Shown here one piece after another: positions 26,263-34,068 of a stretch of DNA of 64,000 nt. The notes beneath the pieces were generated by a model. That model did not search any database. It was not told the DNA's origin and saw nothing but the letters and a program-made list of their open reading frames with translations. Every line of letters begins with the position of its first letter. Position 1 is the first letter of the stretch. The stretch lies in assembly GCA_002491565.1 (NCBI GenBank), contig DKWE01000023.1:30179-94178 (forward strand). Reading direction: 5' to 3'. The position numbers were made by a program, and so were the translations under genes. Origin of the DNA: Lachnospiraceae bacterium UBA7160 (GTDB lineage Bacteria > Bacillota > Clostridia > Lachnospirales > Lachnospiraceae).

Positions 26263-26886
26263 TTAAATGACACGGAGATGCGGACAGCAGGAAATTCGTT
26301 CAAGCAGATATCCCTGCATGTAAAAGATGGTCTCATATTGCGCATATTCCAATGCGTTTTCGTTCCACAGCAGAAGAAGCTGCGGCGGAAATTCCTCGTC
26401 GGCCTCATAAAATTTAAGCAAAAGCTGCAGATCTGCGAATACAGAAAACTGAAAGCCGATATCTCCTGCAGTGACCGGTATGCCGCCTTCCTGGGTGCAG
26501 GCGGTGCGGAAAGCTTCTGTATCACGGCCAAATTTTTGTGCGTAGGAGGCGTACATTCCGGTAGTGGAGATCCCTGCAGCGGGCGGTCTTCCCGTCAGGC
26601 TGTTTACCGGTGCAAAGGACGGACTGGCTGCGGGACGGCGACTGGCATAGCAAAGCAGATCAAAAATAGAAAGCACTTCGCTGAATCCTGCCTGAGAGCC
26701 GTCCGTCTCGCGCAGAACATCTCCGGTAGCACGGCAGATACGGTAGCGCTTTCCGAAAAAGGTGACAAAAATAGACTGGTCATCATGCGCCAGATTCCAG
26801 CAGGCGAGGATACGGTTCTGGTCAAAGGTCAGGAAATGCTTTTTTGCTGCCTCCCGCTGAATGAGGTAATTGTCTCTTCGTTCCAT
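26263..26886 (-). CDS. DUF3786-like protein
   Basis: 207 residues, soluble. The pattern (YLIQREAAKKHFLTFDQNRI, then SIFVTFFGKRYRICRATGDV, and near the end LLLWNENALEYAQYETIFY) resembles DUF3786 proteins, which are found in anaerobes and often near corrinoid or acetyl-CoA genes. CGGAGG precedes the ATG by 8 bases. There is no obvious operon partner: the XRE gene is 176 bases downstream, LysR 152 bases upstream. The family name is my recall and should be treated as tentative. No catalytic motif seen. Confidence 0.6.
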   Translation of the reverse strand: MERRDNYLIQREAAKKHFLTFDQNRILACWNLAHDDQSIFVTFFGKRYRICRATGDVLRETDGSQAGFSEVLSIFDLLCYASRRPAASPSFAPVNSLTGRPPAAGISTTGMYASYAQKFGRDTEAFRTACTQEGGIPVTAGDIGFQFSVFADLQLLLKFYEADEEFPPQLLLLWNENALEYAQYETIFYMQGYLLERISCCPHLRVI

Positions 26887-27038
26887 TTATAAAGCCTCCG
26901 TTTCTGTTTGGTGGTAATGTTGTGAGAATTGCAGTGAGGGTGCGCAGCAGGAGTTGTGAGTTCTTCGCATGCGGTCTGGGCATGCAAGGCGAATAGTACC
27001 TGCGTTGTATATACGGTCTGTCTGCGTGGAACCGCGTT

Positions 27039-27914
27039 TCAGGTTGTCAGCTTCTGTAATTCCTTTAGGAATGCTTCAGATGCTTTCGGCAGCACCTGAT
27101 ATTTTTTCCACACAATACTCATGCCGATGTCGAGATGTGGGGAGAGCGGACGGAAGCAGAGACGGCTCCCTGTGGTATTGATCAGATGATCGAGTGTCAC
27201 TGCATAGCCGACACCCTCTTCCACGAGAAGCGAGCCGTTATAAATCAGGCTGTACGTCGCAGCGATATTCAGACTGTTAAACGCATGCTGGAACCAGAGT
27301 GCAAGCGCGCTGCCCTCCATCTGCTGCCTGGAAAGAATCAGCGGCTTGTCCCAAAGGTCTTCCGGGATCACAGTCTCTTTTTGTGCGAGCGGGGAATCAC
27401 GCCGCATCAGAACGCCCCAGACATCTCTGACCGGTACCAGAAGATGATTGTATTTGGTGAGATCGGCAGGTTCAAAAAGCAGGCCAAAATCGATCAGGCC
27501 CCGGTCGAGCTGCTCCAGAACATTCGTCGCGTCTCCGCTTGCAATGTGAAAACGTACCTGCGGATACTTGCGGCGCACCTGTCTGGCTGCCTTTGCGAAA
27601 ATGCGGATCGCATCCGACTCCCCGGCGCCGATGTGCACGTCGCCAACGATGGTTTCGTCCGGAAGCGAGATCTCATTCTCTGTTTTTTTCACAAGCTCCA
27701 GGATCTCTTCCGCACGGCGGCGCAGGATCATGCCCTCTTCTGTGAGCGTGATATGCCGGTTGCCTCGGATAAAAAGCTGTTTGCCGAGTTCCTCTTCCAG
27801 ATCCTTGAGCTGGCGGGAGAGCGTCGGCTGGGAAAGATGCAGATATTCCGATGCGCCGGAGATGCTCTGCTCCTGTGCGACAGCGAGAAAATACTGCAGG
27901 ACGCGCAATTCCAT
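27039..27914 (-). CDS. LysR-family transcriptional regulator
   Basis: 291 residues. N-terminal LysR helix-turn-helix (1-60: MELRVLQYFLAVAQEQSISG, SEYLHLSQPTLSRQLKDLEE) followed by a periplasmic-binding-protein-like effector domain (about 90-290; VGDVHIGAGESDAIRIF). It is transcribed away from the amino-acid ABC importer at 28309. The shared 394 bp region contains a T-N11-A palindrome at 27988-28004 placed about 66 bases before the predicted importer start site, the classical LysR activator position. It probably controls the importer, with a transported amino acid or derivative as co-inducer (inference). Confidence 0.95.
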   Translation of the reverse strand: MELRVLQYFLAVAQEQSISGASEYLHLSQPTLSRQLKDLEEELGKQLFIRGNRHITLTEEGMILRRRAEEILELVKKTENEISLPDETIVGDVHIGAGESDAIRIFAKAARQVRRKYPQVRFHIASGDATNVLEQLDRGLIDFGLLFEPADLTKYNHLLVPVRDVWGVLMRRDSPLAQKETVIPEDLWDKPLILSRQQMEGSALALWFQHAFNSLNIAATYSLIYNGSLLVEEGVGYAVTLDHLINTTGSRLCFRPLSPHLDIGMSIVWKKYQVLPKASEAFLKELQKLTT

Positions 27915-27987
27915 AACAATCGGCTCCCTTCTCTGTAAATAGACGGTTTTGCGTGACTCTTTATTCTGGATTTTATCATTGCCATAT

Positions 27988-28004
27988 TATGCTTGTCAAG
28001 CATA
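27988..28004. promoter_or_regulatory. LysR-type binding box
   Basis: TATGCTTG-T-CAAGCATA, a perfect 8 bp inverted repeat that contains T-N11-A. Centre at 27996, about -66 relative to the predicted start at ~28062. Confidence 0.7.
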
Positions 28005-28026
28005 GCAATCTATCAAATATAAGTAT

Positions 28027-28055
28027 TTGCTATTTGCACAATCATCCATTATGAT
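28027..28055 (+). promoter_or_regulatory. Promoter of the amino-acid ABC operon
   Basis: TTGCTA (28027-28032), 17-base spacer, TATGAT (28050-28055). The weak -35 fits a promoter needing the LysR activator. Confidence 0.65.
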
Positions 28056-28085
28056 GTAAAACATAGTTACTGTTTACGTTCCTGT

Positions 28086-28180
28086 CAAGAGCGGCAGGCT
28101 GGTTCGTCGTGTTTGCACGTAAGAAATAGCATGCCGCTCTTGGCGGGAGCGGTGAAGCGGCAGCCTTTACATCACCGCAG
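28086..28180 (+). promoter_or_regulatory. Structured 5' leader of the amino-acid ABC operon
   Basis: CAAGAGCGGCA (28086-28096) pairs perfectly with TGCCGCTCTTG (28132-28142), and GCGGTGA (about 28149) with TCACCGC (about 28172). The leader is about 245 nt, long for a simple mRNA, and I see no leader peptide. Possible attenuator or protein-binding element; class not recognised. Confidence 0.4.
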
Positions 28181-28308
28181 CGGCTCTCTTATGGAAGCGG
28201 TTCGTCTGCGGGCTGTCTGTGCAGAGGCGGGTTGCGTATAAAATGCATGGTTGCCACTAACTAATTGACAGTGGTTATTGGATAAAGCCGCAGGAGGGGT
28301 GGAGACGT

Positions 28309-28968
28309 ATGACAGAACGGCTGGCAGAAATTCTGGCAGATTCATTTTTTAAAATATTGATTCCGGGGCTGACGATGACAATTCCGCTGACAGCGATTTC
28401 ATTTGCGTTAGCGCTGGTAATTGCCACAGCGGTTGCACTGGTGCAGTTCGCGAACGTGCGCGTATTGCGGCAGCTCGCGCGCTTCTATATCTGGGTAGTG
28501 CGCGGAACGCCATTGCTGGTGCAGCTCTATGTTGTGTTCTACGGTATGCCGAAGCTCGGGATCCTGCTGGATCCGTTTCCGGCGGCGGTGATTGTGTTTT
28601 CAATCAACGAAGGAGCGTACTGCGCAGAGACGATCCGCGCAGCGCTGGAGGCAGTGCCGGTCGGACAGATGGAGGCCGGCTACTGTGTCGGCATGTCATA
28701 CCTGCAGATTATCCGCAGAATCGTGCTGCCGCAGGCGCTTCGGACAGCATTCCCGCCGTTGTCAAATTCTCTGATTGCGCTTTTGAAGGATACGTCTCTG
28801 GCATCGAATATTACCGTATTGGAGATGCTGATGGCAACGCAGCGGATTGTCGCGCGGACGTATGAGCCGCTGGCGCTGTATCTGGAGGTCGGGGCGATTT
28901 ACCTGCTGTTCTCCACAGTGCTGACGAAGCTGCAGCGCGTCGGGGAGAAGAAGCTGGCGCGGGCATGA
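28309..28968 (+). CDS. Polar amino-acid ABC importer, permease
   Basis: 219 residues, about five membrane helices. HisM/GlnP-family permease with the EAA loop region EAGYCVGMSYLQIIRRIVLPQA that contacts the ATPase. Start with AGGAGGGG 10 bases upstream. It forms an operon with the ATPase (29158) and the binding protein (29990), although 189 bases of repeat-bearing spacer separate it from the ATPase gene. Substrate is a polar amino acid; which one cannot be told. Confidence 0.93.
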   Translation: MTERLAEILADSFFKILIPGLTMTIPLTAISFALALVIATAVALVQFANVRVLRQLARFYIWVVRGTPLLVQLYVVFYGMPKLGILLDPFPAAVIVFSINEGAYCAETIRAALEAVPVGQMEAGYCVGMSYLQIIRRIVLPQALRTAFPPLSNSLIALLKDTSLASNITVLEMLMATQRIVARTYEPLALYLEVGAIYLLFSTVLTKLQRVGEKKLARA

Positions 28969-29017
28969 GCGGAAGAAGCGGGACGGCCTGCAGGCAGTTC
29001 ACAGGCTGCGCGTGAAG

Positions 29018-29108
29018 ACTGTGCCGCACAGCAGCAGGTTTGTGGGGCAGCCCGCTGACGGACCGTGCCGCATAGTAAGAGTAGCAGGTTGTGGAACAGC
29101 CCGCCGCT
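29018..29108. repeat. Two-copy degenerate ~44 bp tandem repeat in operon spacer
   Basis: GACTGTGCCGCACAGCAGCA.. (29018-29060) and GACCGTGCCGCATAG..AGCAGG (29061-29108) share the order GTGCCGCA, AGCAGGTT, GTGG, CAGCCCGC. It fills the spacer between permease and ATPase genes. No gene is likely in it. Confidence 0.6.
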
Positions 29109-29157
29109 GTTGCAGAGACCGGGCTGATAGGTAAGAGAAAGAGGAGGTTGCTACAGA

Positions 29158-29895
29158 ATGCTTGAGATAAAGGGGCTTCAGAAATCGTTCGGCAGTCTGG
29201 AGGTGCTCCGAAGTGTAGACTTGGATCTGGAAAAAGGGGATGTCGTCGCGATACTTGGGCCAAGCGGCTCCGGGAAGACGACGATGCTGCGCTGTATCAA
29301 TTTTCTGGAACGGGCGGATGCCGGGGAGATGGTCTTTGACGGAGAGCACTTCGATATGCACCGGGCGGCGAAGCGTGATATCGCCCGTATCCGGAGGAAA
29401 ACGGCGTTCGTTTTTCAGAATTACAACCTGTTCCTGAATAAAACAGCGCTGCAGAATGTGACAGAGGGACTGGTCATCGCACGGAAGTTTCCGAAAGCGC
29501 AGGCGGAGAAGATTGCGATGCGCGCGCTCACGAAGGTAGGAATGGCTGACCGCAAGGATTACTATCCGAGTCAGCTGTCCGGCGGACAGCAGCAGCGAGT
29601 TGCGATTGCACGGGCGCTGGCGACGGATCCGGAGATCATCCTGTTTGATGAGCCGACTTCTGCGCTGGATCCTGAACTGACCGGCGAGGTGCTGGCGGTG
29701 ATGCGCCAGCTGGCAGGAGAGGGCATGACGATGCTGGTCGTCACACATGAAATGGGTTTTGCGCGGAATGTATCTTCGCGCGTGATCTTCATGGAGAATG
29801 GTGTGATCGTGGAGTCCGGAACGGCAAAGGAATTTTTCGATCATCCAAAGCAGGAGCGCACGAAGGCATTTATCCGGACGGTGCAGGGAGATTAG
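29158..29895 (+). CDS. Polar amino-acid ABC importer, ATPase
   Basis: 245 residues of the GlnQ/HisP type: Walker [14 protein letters not shown]-loop [18 protein letters not shown], signature [20 protein letters not shown], Walker [22 protein letters not shown]-switch [10 protein letters not shown]. Powers uptake through the permease at 28309. AGAGGAGG precedes the ATG. Confidence 0.96.
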   Translation: MLEIKGLQKSFGSLEVLRSVDLDLEKGDVVAILGPSGSGKTTMLRCINFLERADAGEMVFDGEHFDMHRAAKRDIARIRRKTAFVFQNYNLFLNKTALQNVTEGLVIARKFPKAQAEKIAMRALTKVGMADRKDYYPSQLSGGQQQRVAIARALATDPEIILFDEPTSALDPELTGEVLAVMRQLAGEGMTMLVVTHEMGFARNVSSRVIFMENGVIVESGTAKEFFDHPKQERTKAFIRTVQGD

Positions 29896-29989
29896 TGGGT
29901 ATCGATGTTCAGTCGGAATGGTCTGCGGGCAATCTGTCTGTATATCCATTGAGACTGTGCTTTTAAATATAATAAAGGAGAAGAATACC

Positions 29990-30853
29990 ATGAAAAAAGT
30001 AAGAAAATTTGCAGCAGGATTGACAGCAGCACTGGCGATTAGCGCACTGGCGGCGCCTGTGACACAGGCCGAGGAGGGAGACCTGCTCGCCCGCATCCAG
30101 GAGAAGGGAGAGATTGTCATTGCGACCGAGGGTACCTGGGCTCCCTGGACGTACCACGATGAGGATGACAAGCTGGTTGGCTATGATATTGAGGTCGCAG
30201 AGCGGATCGCAGAGCATCTTGGTGTGAAAGCGACCTTTGTGGAGGGTGAATTTGACGGGCTGCTGGCTGGTATTGACGCAGAGCGGTATGACATCATGGC
30301 GAACGGCGTGGAGATCACAGAGGAGCGCGCTGCGAAATACGATTTCAGTGATCCGTACTGCTATATCCGCACTGCGATTATGGTTGCAGAGGACAACGAT
30401 GAGATCCAGTCCTTTGAGGATCTGGACGGCAAGACGACAGCGAATACACTGACGAGTACCTATGCTGCACTGGCGGAGGGGTATGGGGCGACAGCAACTG
30501 GTGTGGATGACCTGAATCAGACGATTGAGCTGCTGCTGGCAGGCCGGGTGGATGCGACGCTGAACGCAGAAGTGACCTACTATGATTATAAGAGAGAGCA
30601 CCCGGATGCTCCCATCAAGGTGGCGGCGCTGACCGAGGACGCGTCCTATGTCTCGATCCCGGTGCGCAAAGGCGAGGACTCCGCGACGCTGATCGAGGCG
30701 ATCAATGAGGCAATTCAGGAGCTGAGCGAGTCCGGCGAGCTGTCTGAGCTTTCTGTGAAGTATTTTGGTTCCGATATGTCCCAGGATCCGAAAGCGGCCT
30801 CCGGACAGGAAGCAGGGACTGAGGCGGCTGGTACGGAAGCGCAGACGGAGTAA
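29990..30853 (+). CDS. Amino-acid ABC importer, substrate-binding protein without lipobox
   Basis: 287 residues from ATG 29990 (AAAGGAG upstream). Family 3 binding protein: IVIATEGTWAPWTYHDEDDK, VGYDIEVAERIAEHLGVKAT, FDGLLAGIDAERYDIMANGV. The signal peptide (MKKVRKFAAGLTAALAISAL, AAPVTQA) ends in a likely signal-peptidase-I site VTQA-EEG and contains no cysteine, so the usual lipoprotein anchor of Gram-positive binding proteins is missing. The C-terminus is a Glu/Ala/Thr-rich tail (TEAAGTEAQTE). How it stays at the cell surface is unclear. Confidence 0.94.
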   Translation: MKKVRKFAAGLTAALAISALAAPVTQAEEGDLLARIQEKGEIVIATEGTWAPWTYHDEDDKLVGYDIEVAERIAEHLGVKATFVEGEFDGLLAGIDAERYDIMANGVEITEERAAKYDFSDPYCYIRTAIMVAEDNDEIQSFEDLDGKTTANTLTSTYAALAEGYGATATGVDDLNQTIELLLAGRVDATLNAEVTYYDYKREHPDAPIKVAALTEDASYVSIPVRKGEDSATLIEAINEAIQELSESGELSELSVKYFGSDMSQDPKAASGQEAGTEAAGTEAQTE

Positions 30854-30856
30854 GCT

Positions 30857-31393
30857 TTGCCGGAGGAGCCTATGGGAAAAACAGGACAAGGACTGCCAAA
30901 GCCAGGAAATTCGAAAGCAGAGAAGCAGGACAGAGACTGCCAGAGTGAGGGCAGGCAGAGCAGAAACGATTGGACAGCAGAGAAGCAGGGCAGGCAGAGC
31001 AGAAACGATTGGACAACAGAGAAGCAGGACAGAGACTGTCAGAGTGAGGGCAGAAGGAATTCGAAAACGGAGAAGCAGGAGATGGACGGTCAGAACAATG
31101 GCAGGCGGGGTTCAAAAACAGAGAGACAGGCCCAGGGCGGCTGCAGTGCTCAAAGAGGTCCATGTGGCGGAGATAAGGAGGTAATTATCCAGAATCTCCG
31201 GGATGCAGGCTGTGATGAAAAGACCTGCACCTCCGTTGCCTGTGATCTGACCGAGGGCAGGACGGAGGAGGGCCTGGAAGCGCTGAAGCAGCACCGCCGG
31301 GAGCTGCTGGACCATGTCCACAAGGGACAGAAATGCATTGACTGCCTGGATTATCTTGTGTATCAGGTGAAGAAGGACAGACAGGATACCTAG
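30857..31393 (+). CDS. Repeat-linker protein with small Cys-containing C-terminal domain
   Basis: 178 residues if TTG 30857 is used (GGAG upstream); ATG 30872 lies only 3 bases after GGAGGAG. The first ~100 residues are low-complexity, coded by duplicated ~60-90 bp units (repeated SRNDW and EKQDRDCQSEG) at 30915-31060. The last ~75 residues look like a real small domain: IIQNLRDAGCDEKTCTSVAC, EGLEALKQHRRELLDHVHKG and KCIDCLDYLVYQVKK. It begins 3 bases after the binding-protein stop, so it is likely co-transcribed with the importer. Function unknown; no signal peptide. The ancestral gene may have begun near the conserved domain. Confidence 0.7.
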   Translation: MPEEPMGKTGQGLPKPGNSKAEKQDRDCQSEGRQSRNDWTAEKQGRQSRNDWTTEKQDRDCQSEGRRNSKTEKQEMDGQNNGRRGSKTERQAQGGCSAQRGPCGGDKEVIIQNLRDAGCDEKTCTSVACDLTEGRTEEGLEALKQHRRELLDHVHKGQKCIDCLDYLVYQVKKDRQDT

Positions 31394-31510
31394 AGCGTGT
31401 TAATCGAAGCGAGCGCAAGCCGGTGGGAAATCATGCAAGGAGGTTTGTCTGAATATCATCCGGTCAGTAGCAGGGCCTGCGGACTGTGCTGCAGGAAGTT
31501 TGATGAAAAG

Positions 31511-31548
31511 TACCGGAAAGCTCTGGTATAAGGAGGGGCTTTCCGGTA
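31511..31548 (+). terminator. Terminator of the amino-acid ABC operon
   Basis: TACCGGAAAGC (31511-31521) pairs perfectly with GCTTTCCGGTA (31538-31548), followed by TTAT. Long stem, short T-run. Confidence 0.65.
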
Positions 31549-31605
31549 TTATGCATTCATGTCTGACGCAGCAATAGGAGGAAAAAGAGATAACAGGGGG
31601 AAACT

Positions 31606-32871
31606 ATGATACAGATTGTTAAGACAAGCAGCCTTCCGCTCTTGACGGATGGCTGTTCTGCAAATTTATCGGACAGAATACAGAGAAAGGAATTTTATGC
31701 AAAGGCAGTCAAGGAGCGCGGGCATCAGGCATTTTCAGTGGATCTGGGCGAACTTGTGGACCAGTTCGGGCTGACTGCAGTGAGCGATGCCGTAGAGGGG
31801 CTTTTGCTTGGGGGCTACCACACAGAGCGCTTTCCGGCTGTGCCGAGACCAGAGCCCGAAATAGAACTTACGGGTCTGCCTGCGGAGGCGGAAGCTATCG
31901 TGCGGGAGACGGAAGTGCTGGTGCGGGGGATTTGCTGGGCGCGCGATATGACGAACCGCCCGGGAAATCTTTTGCGTCCGGCTGATTTTGCGCGTGAGGT
32001 GCAAAGGCTCTTCGAAGGACTGCCTGCTGAGGTGGAGATTCTAGAGGAAGATAAGCTGCAACAGCTCGGGCTGAATGCGATTTTGAGCATTGGGCAGAGC
32101 AGCGCCTACCGGCCCTGCCTGTGCATCATCCGGTATCGGGGAGACCCGGAGAATGGGCCGGTCACGGGTCTGGTTGGAAAGGGCGTGACCTGCGACACAG
32201 GCGGTTACTGCCTGAAGGCGTCTTCCTCCATGGCCGGGATCCGCGGCGACATGGGCGGAGGGGCAGCTGTGGCGGGAGCCATCTATGCGCTTGCAAAAAA
32301 CGGGGTCCGCGCCAATGTAACCGGACTGATCCCGATGGTGGAAAACCGGATTTCCGATGGGGCGTTGCTCCCAGGCGATGTCATTACTTCCTACAGCGGC
32401 AAGACGATTGAGATTGTGAATACGGATGCGGAGGGGCGTTTGATCCTTGCGGATGCGGTTTCGTTCGCGGTGCTCGCGGAGCATGTAGACCGTGTGCTGG
32501 ATATCGCGACCCTGACGGGCGGCGTCTGCGCAAGCCTTGGGTTTGGAGTGGCCGGGATGCTCTGTGACCAGGAGGAGTTTTATCACGAATTTGAGCAGGC
32601 AGCCGCGCGTGCCGGAGAGCGGTATCTGCGGTTCCCGATTTACCCGGAATATGAGAAAATGATTGACAGTGAGGTCGCGGATGTGAAAAATATGGGCGGG
32701 CAATTTGCGGGAACTATCACGGCTGGTTTGTTTATCCGCCGGTTTGCCAATCAGGTTCCGTGGCTCCATGTGGATATTGCGGGGACTGCGTGGACGGATC
32801 CGCCTGTATTCGAGTATCAGGCAAAAGGTGCGACCGGCGCAGGAGTGACGACCCTGTATTATCTGAGGTAA
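31606..32871 (+). CDS. M17-family leucyl aminopeptidase
   Basis: 421 residues. An N-terminal regulatory domain (to about 150) and a catalytic domain with the M17 metal ligands: VGKGVTCDTGGYCLKA (Lys and Asp ligands plus catalytic Lys), IRGDMGGGAAV (Asp), and IVNTDAEGRLILADAVSFA (Asp/Glu ligands and Arg). The enzyme uses two metal ions to remove N-terminal residues from peptides in the cytoplasm. It is shorter than the ~480-500 residue Escherichia enzyme, as usual for clostridial versions. ACAGGGGG precedes the ATG. Stands alone between a terminator and a 308 bp spacer. Confidence 0.93.
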   Translation: MIQIVKTSSLPLLTDGCSANLSDRIQRKEFYAKAVKERGHQAFSVDLGELVDQFGLTAVSDAVEGLLLGGYHTERFPAVPRPEPEIELTGLPAEAEAIVRETEVLVRGICWARDMTNRPGNLLRPADFAREVQRLFEGLPAEVEILEEDKLQQLGLNAILSIGQSSAYRPCLCIIRYRGDPENGPVTGLVGKGVTCDTGGYCLKASSSMAGIRGDMGGGAAVAGAIYALAKNGVRANVTGLIPMVENRISDGALLPGDVITSYSGKTIEIVNTDAEGRLILADAVSFAVLAEHVDRVLDIATLTGGVCASLGFGVAGMLCDQEEFYHEFEQAAARAGERYLRFPIYPEYEKMIDSEVADVKNMGGQFAGTITAGLFIRRFANQVPWLHVDIAGTAWTDPPVFEYQAKGATGAGVTTLYYLR

Positions 32872-33179
32872 AAAGCTTTGTTAGAGAGGAATCTGAGAAT
32901 GCCGTGAGGCGATCGCTGCGGTTCCAGATCTGTTTACGGTGGTGCGCTGACCTATCGTGCCTGCAAACGGAGGACGGGATAGGCTGGCGTAACAGGGGCC
33001 ACCGCATCCGCATTAGGCAGGAGCTGTATAGGAAGCAGATGAGCAAACTGACGCGACATATTTAGAACGTGTAGGAGCAGGGCAGGCAGCAGAGGGGGCA
33101 CAGGCATGAACAGACGCAGGGTGGGACATGGCGTGCCAATACGCAGCAACCCTTTCATGAGAGAAAGAGTGGATCAGAT
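32872..33179. other. Spacer without recognised features
   Basis: 308 bases between the aminopeptidase and cutC. No convincing gene, hairpin or promoter was found. Confidence 0.6.
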
Positions 33180-33926
33180 ATGAAACAGTTTATTTTGGAG
33201 GCATGCGTGGATTCGGTGGAATCTGCGCTGGCGGCGCAGCAGGGCGGAGCGGCGAGAATCGAGCTGTGCAGCAATCTTATCATTGGCGGAACGACACCGG
33301 GTACGTCTTTATTTGAAGAGATCCGGAGCGTATCCGATATCCGGACACATGTGCTGATCCGTCCGCGGTTCGGCGACTTCTGCTATACAGAGTATGAATT
33401 TCGTGTGATCCGGCGGGAAGTGCGCAAATTCAGGGAGTTAAAGGCGGACGGGGTCGTGATTGGAATTTTAAGGCCGGATGGAAGCCTGGATAAAGAGCGG
33501 ATGAAGCTGCTCATGGAGGATGCAGGAGATCTGTCTGTCACGCTCCACCGCGCGTTTGACGTCTGCGCGGATCCCTTCCAGACTCTGGAAGATGCCAGAG
33601 AGCTCGGCATCCGGACGATCCTCACATCGGGTCAGGAAAATGATTGCCTGGCGGGAAAGGAGCTTTTGCGGGAGCTGGTAAAGCGTGAGCATGGCGACCT
33701 TACCATTATGGTGGGGAGCGGCGTAGATGCAGAGACGATCCGGATTCTGCAGCCTTACACGGGGGCGCGCGCATTTCACATGTCCGGTAAGACAACTCTG
33801 CCGAGTTCGATGGCCTACCGGAAAAGCGGTGTGAGCATGGGACTGCCTGCCTTCAGTGAATTTGAAATCATCCGGACGGAGCAGGCAAAGATCCGGGCGG
33901 CGTGTGACGTGCTGGAGGCGCTCTAG
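33180..33926 (+). CDS. cutC: CutC family protein
   Basis: 248 residues with the CutC TIM-barrel pattern: LEACVDSVESALAAQQGGAA, RIELCSNLIIGGTTPG, HVLIRPRFGDFCYTEYE, VTLHRAFDVCADPFQTLEDA, GIRTILTSGQE and the C-terminal FHMSGKTTLPSSMAYR. Originally linked to copper tolerance in Escherichia coli, but its biochemical activity is not established. Normal length. The ribosome site is weak (GAGAGAAAGAG further upstream). Confidence 0.95.
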   Translation: MKQFILEACVDSVESALAAQQGGAARIELCSNLIIGGTTPGTSLFEEIRSVSDIRTHVLIRPRFGDFCYTEYEFRVIRREVRKFRELKADGVVIGILRPDGSLDKERMKLLMEDAGDLSVTLHRAFDVCADPFQTLEDARELGIRTILTSGQENDCLAGKELLRELVKREHGDLTIMVGSGVDAETIRILQPYTGARAFHMSGKTTLPSSMAYRKSGVSMGLPAFSEFEIIRTEQAKIRAACDVLEAL

Positions 33927-33942
33927 TGTGCGGACACCGGCC

Positions 33943-33990
33943 GCTTTGCCGATGAAAAATTATTCTGCGTAGTTTTGCCAGATATAAACG
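33943..33990 (+). repeat. Dispersed ~48 bp repeat, copy B
   Basis: GCTTTGCCGATGAAAAATTA then TTCTGCGTAGTTTTGCCAGA and TATAAACG. Lies 17 bases after the cutC stop. Confidence 0.75.
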
Positions 33991-34068
33991 TGTCAGCACA
34001 CTATTTCGGGAAGCGTACTGCAATTGGCGGCCGGAGGTGGCTGTCCCAGGGGACGAAGGAGGGGGAAC

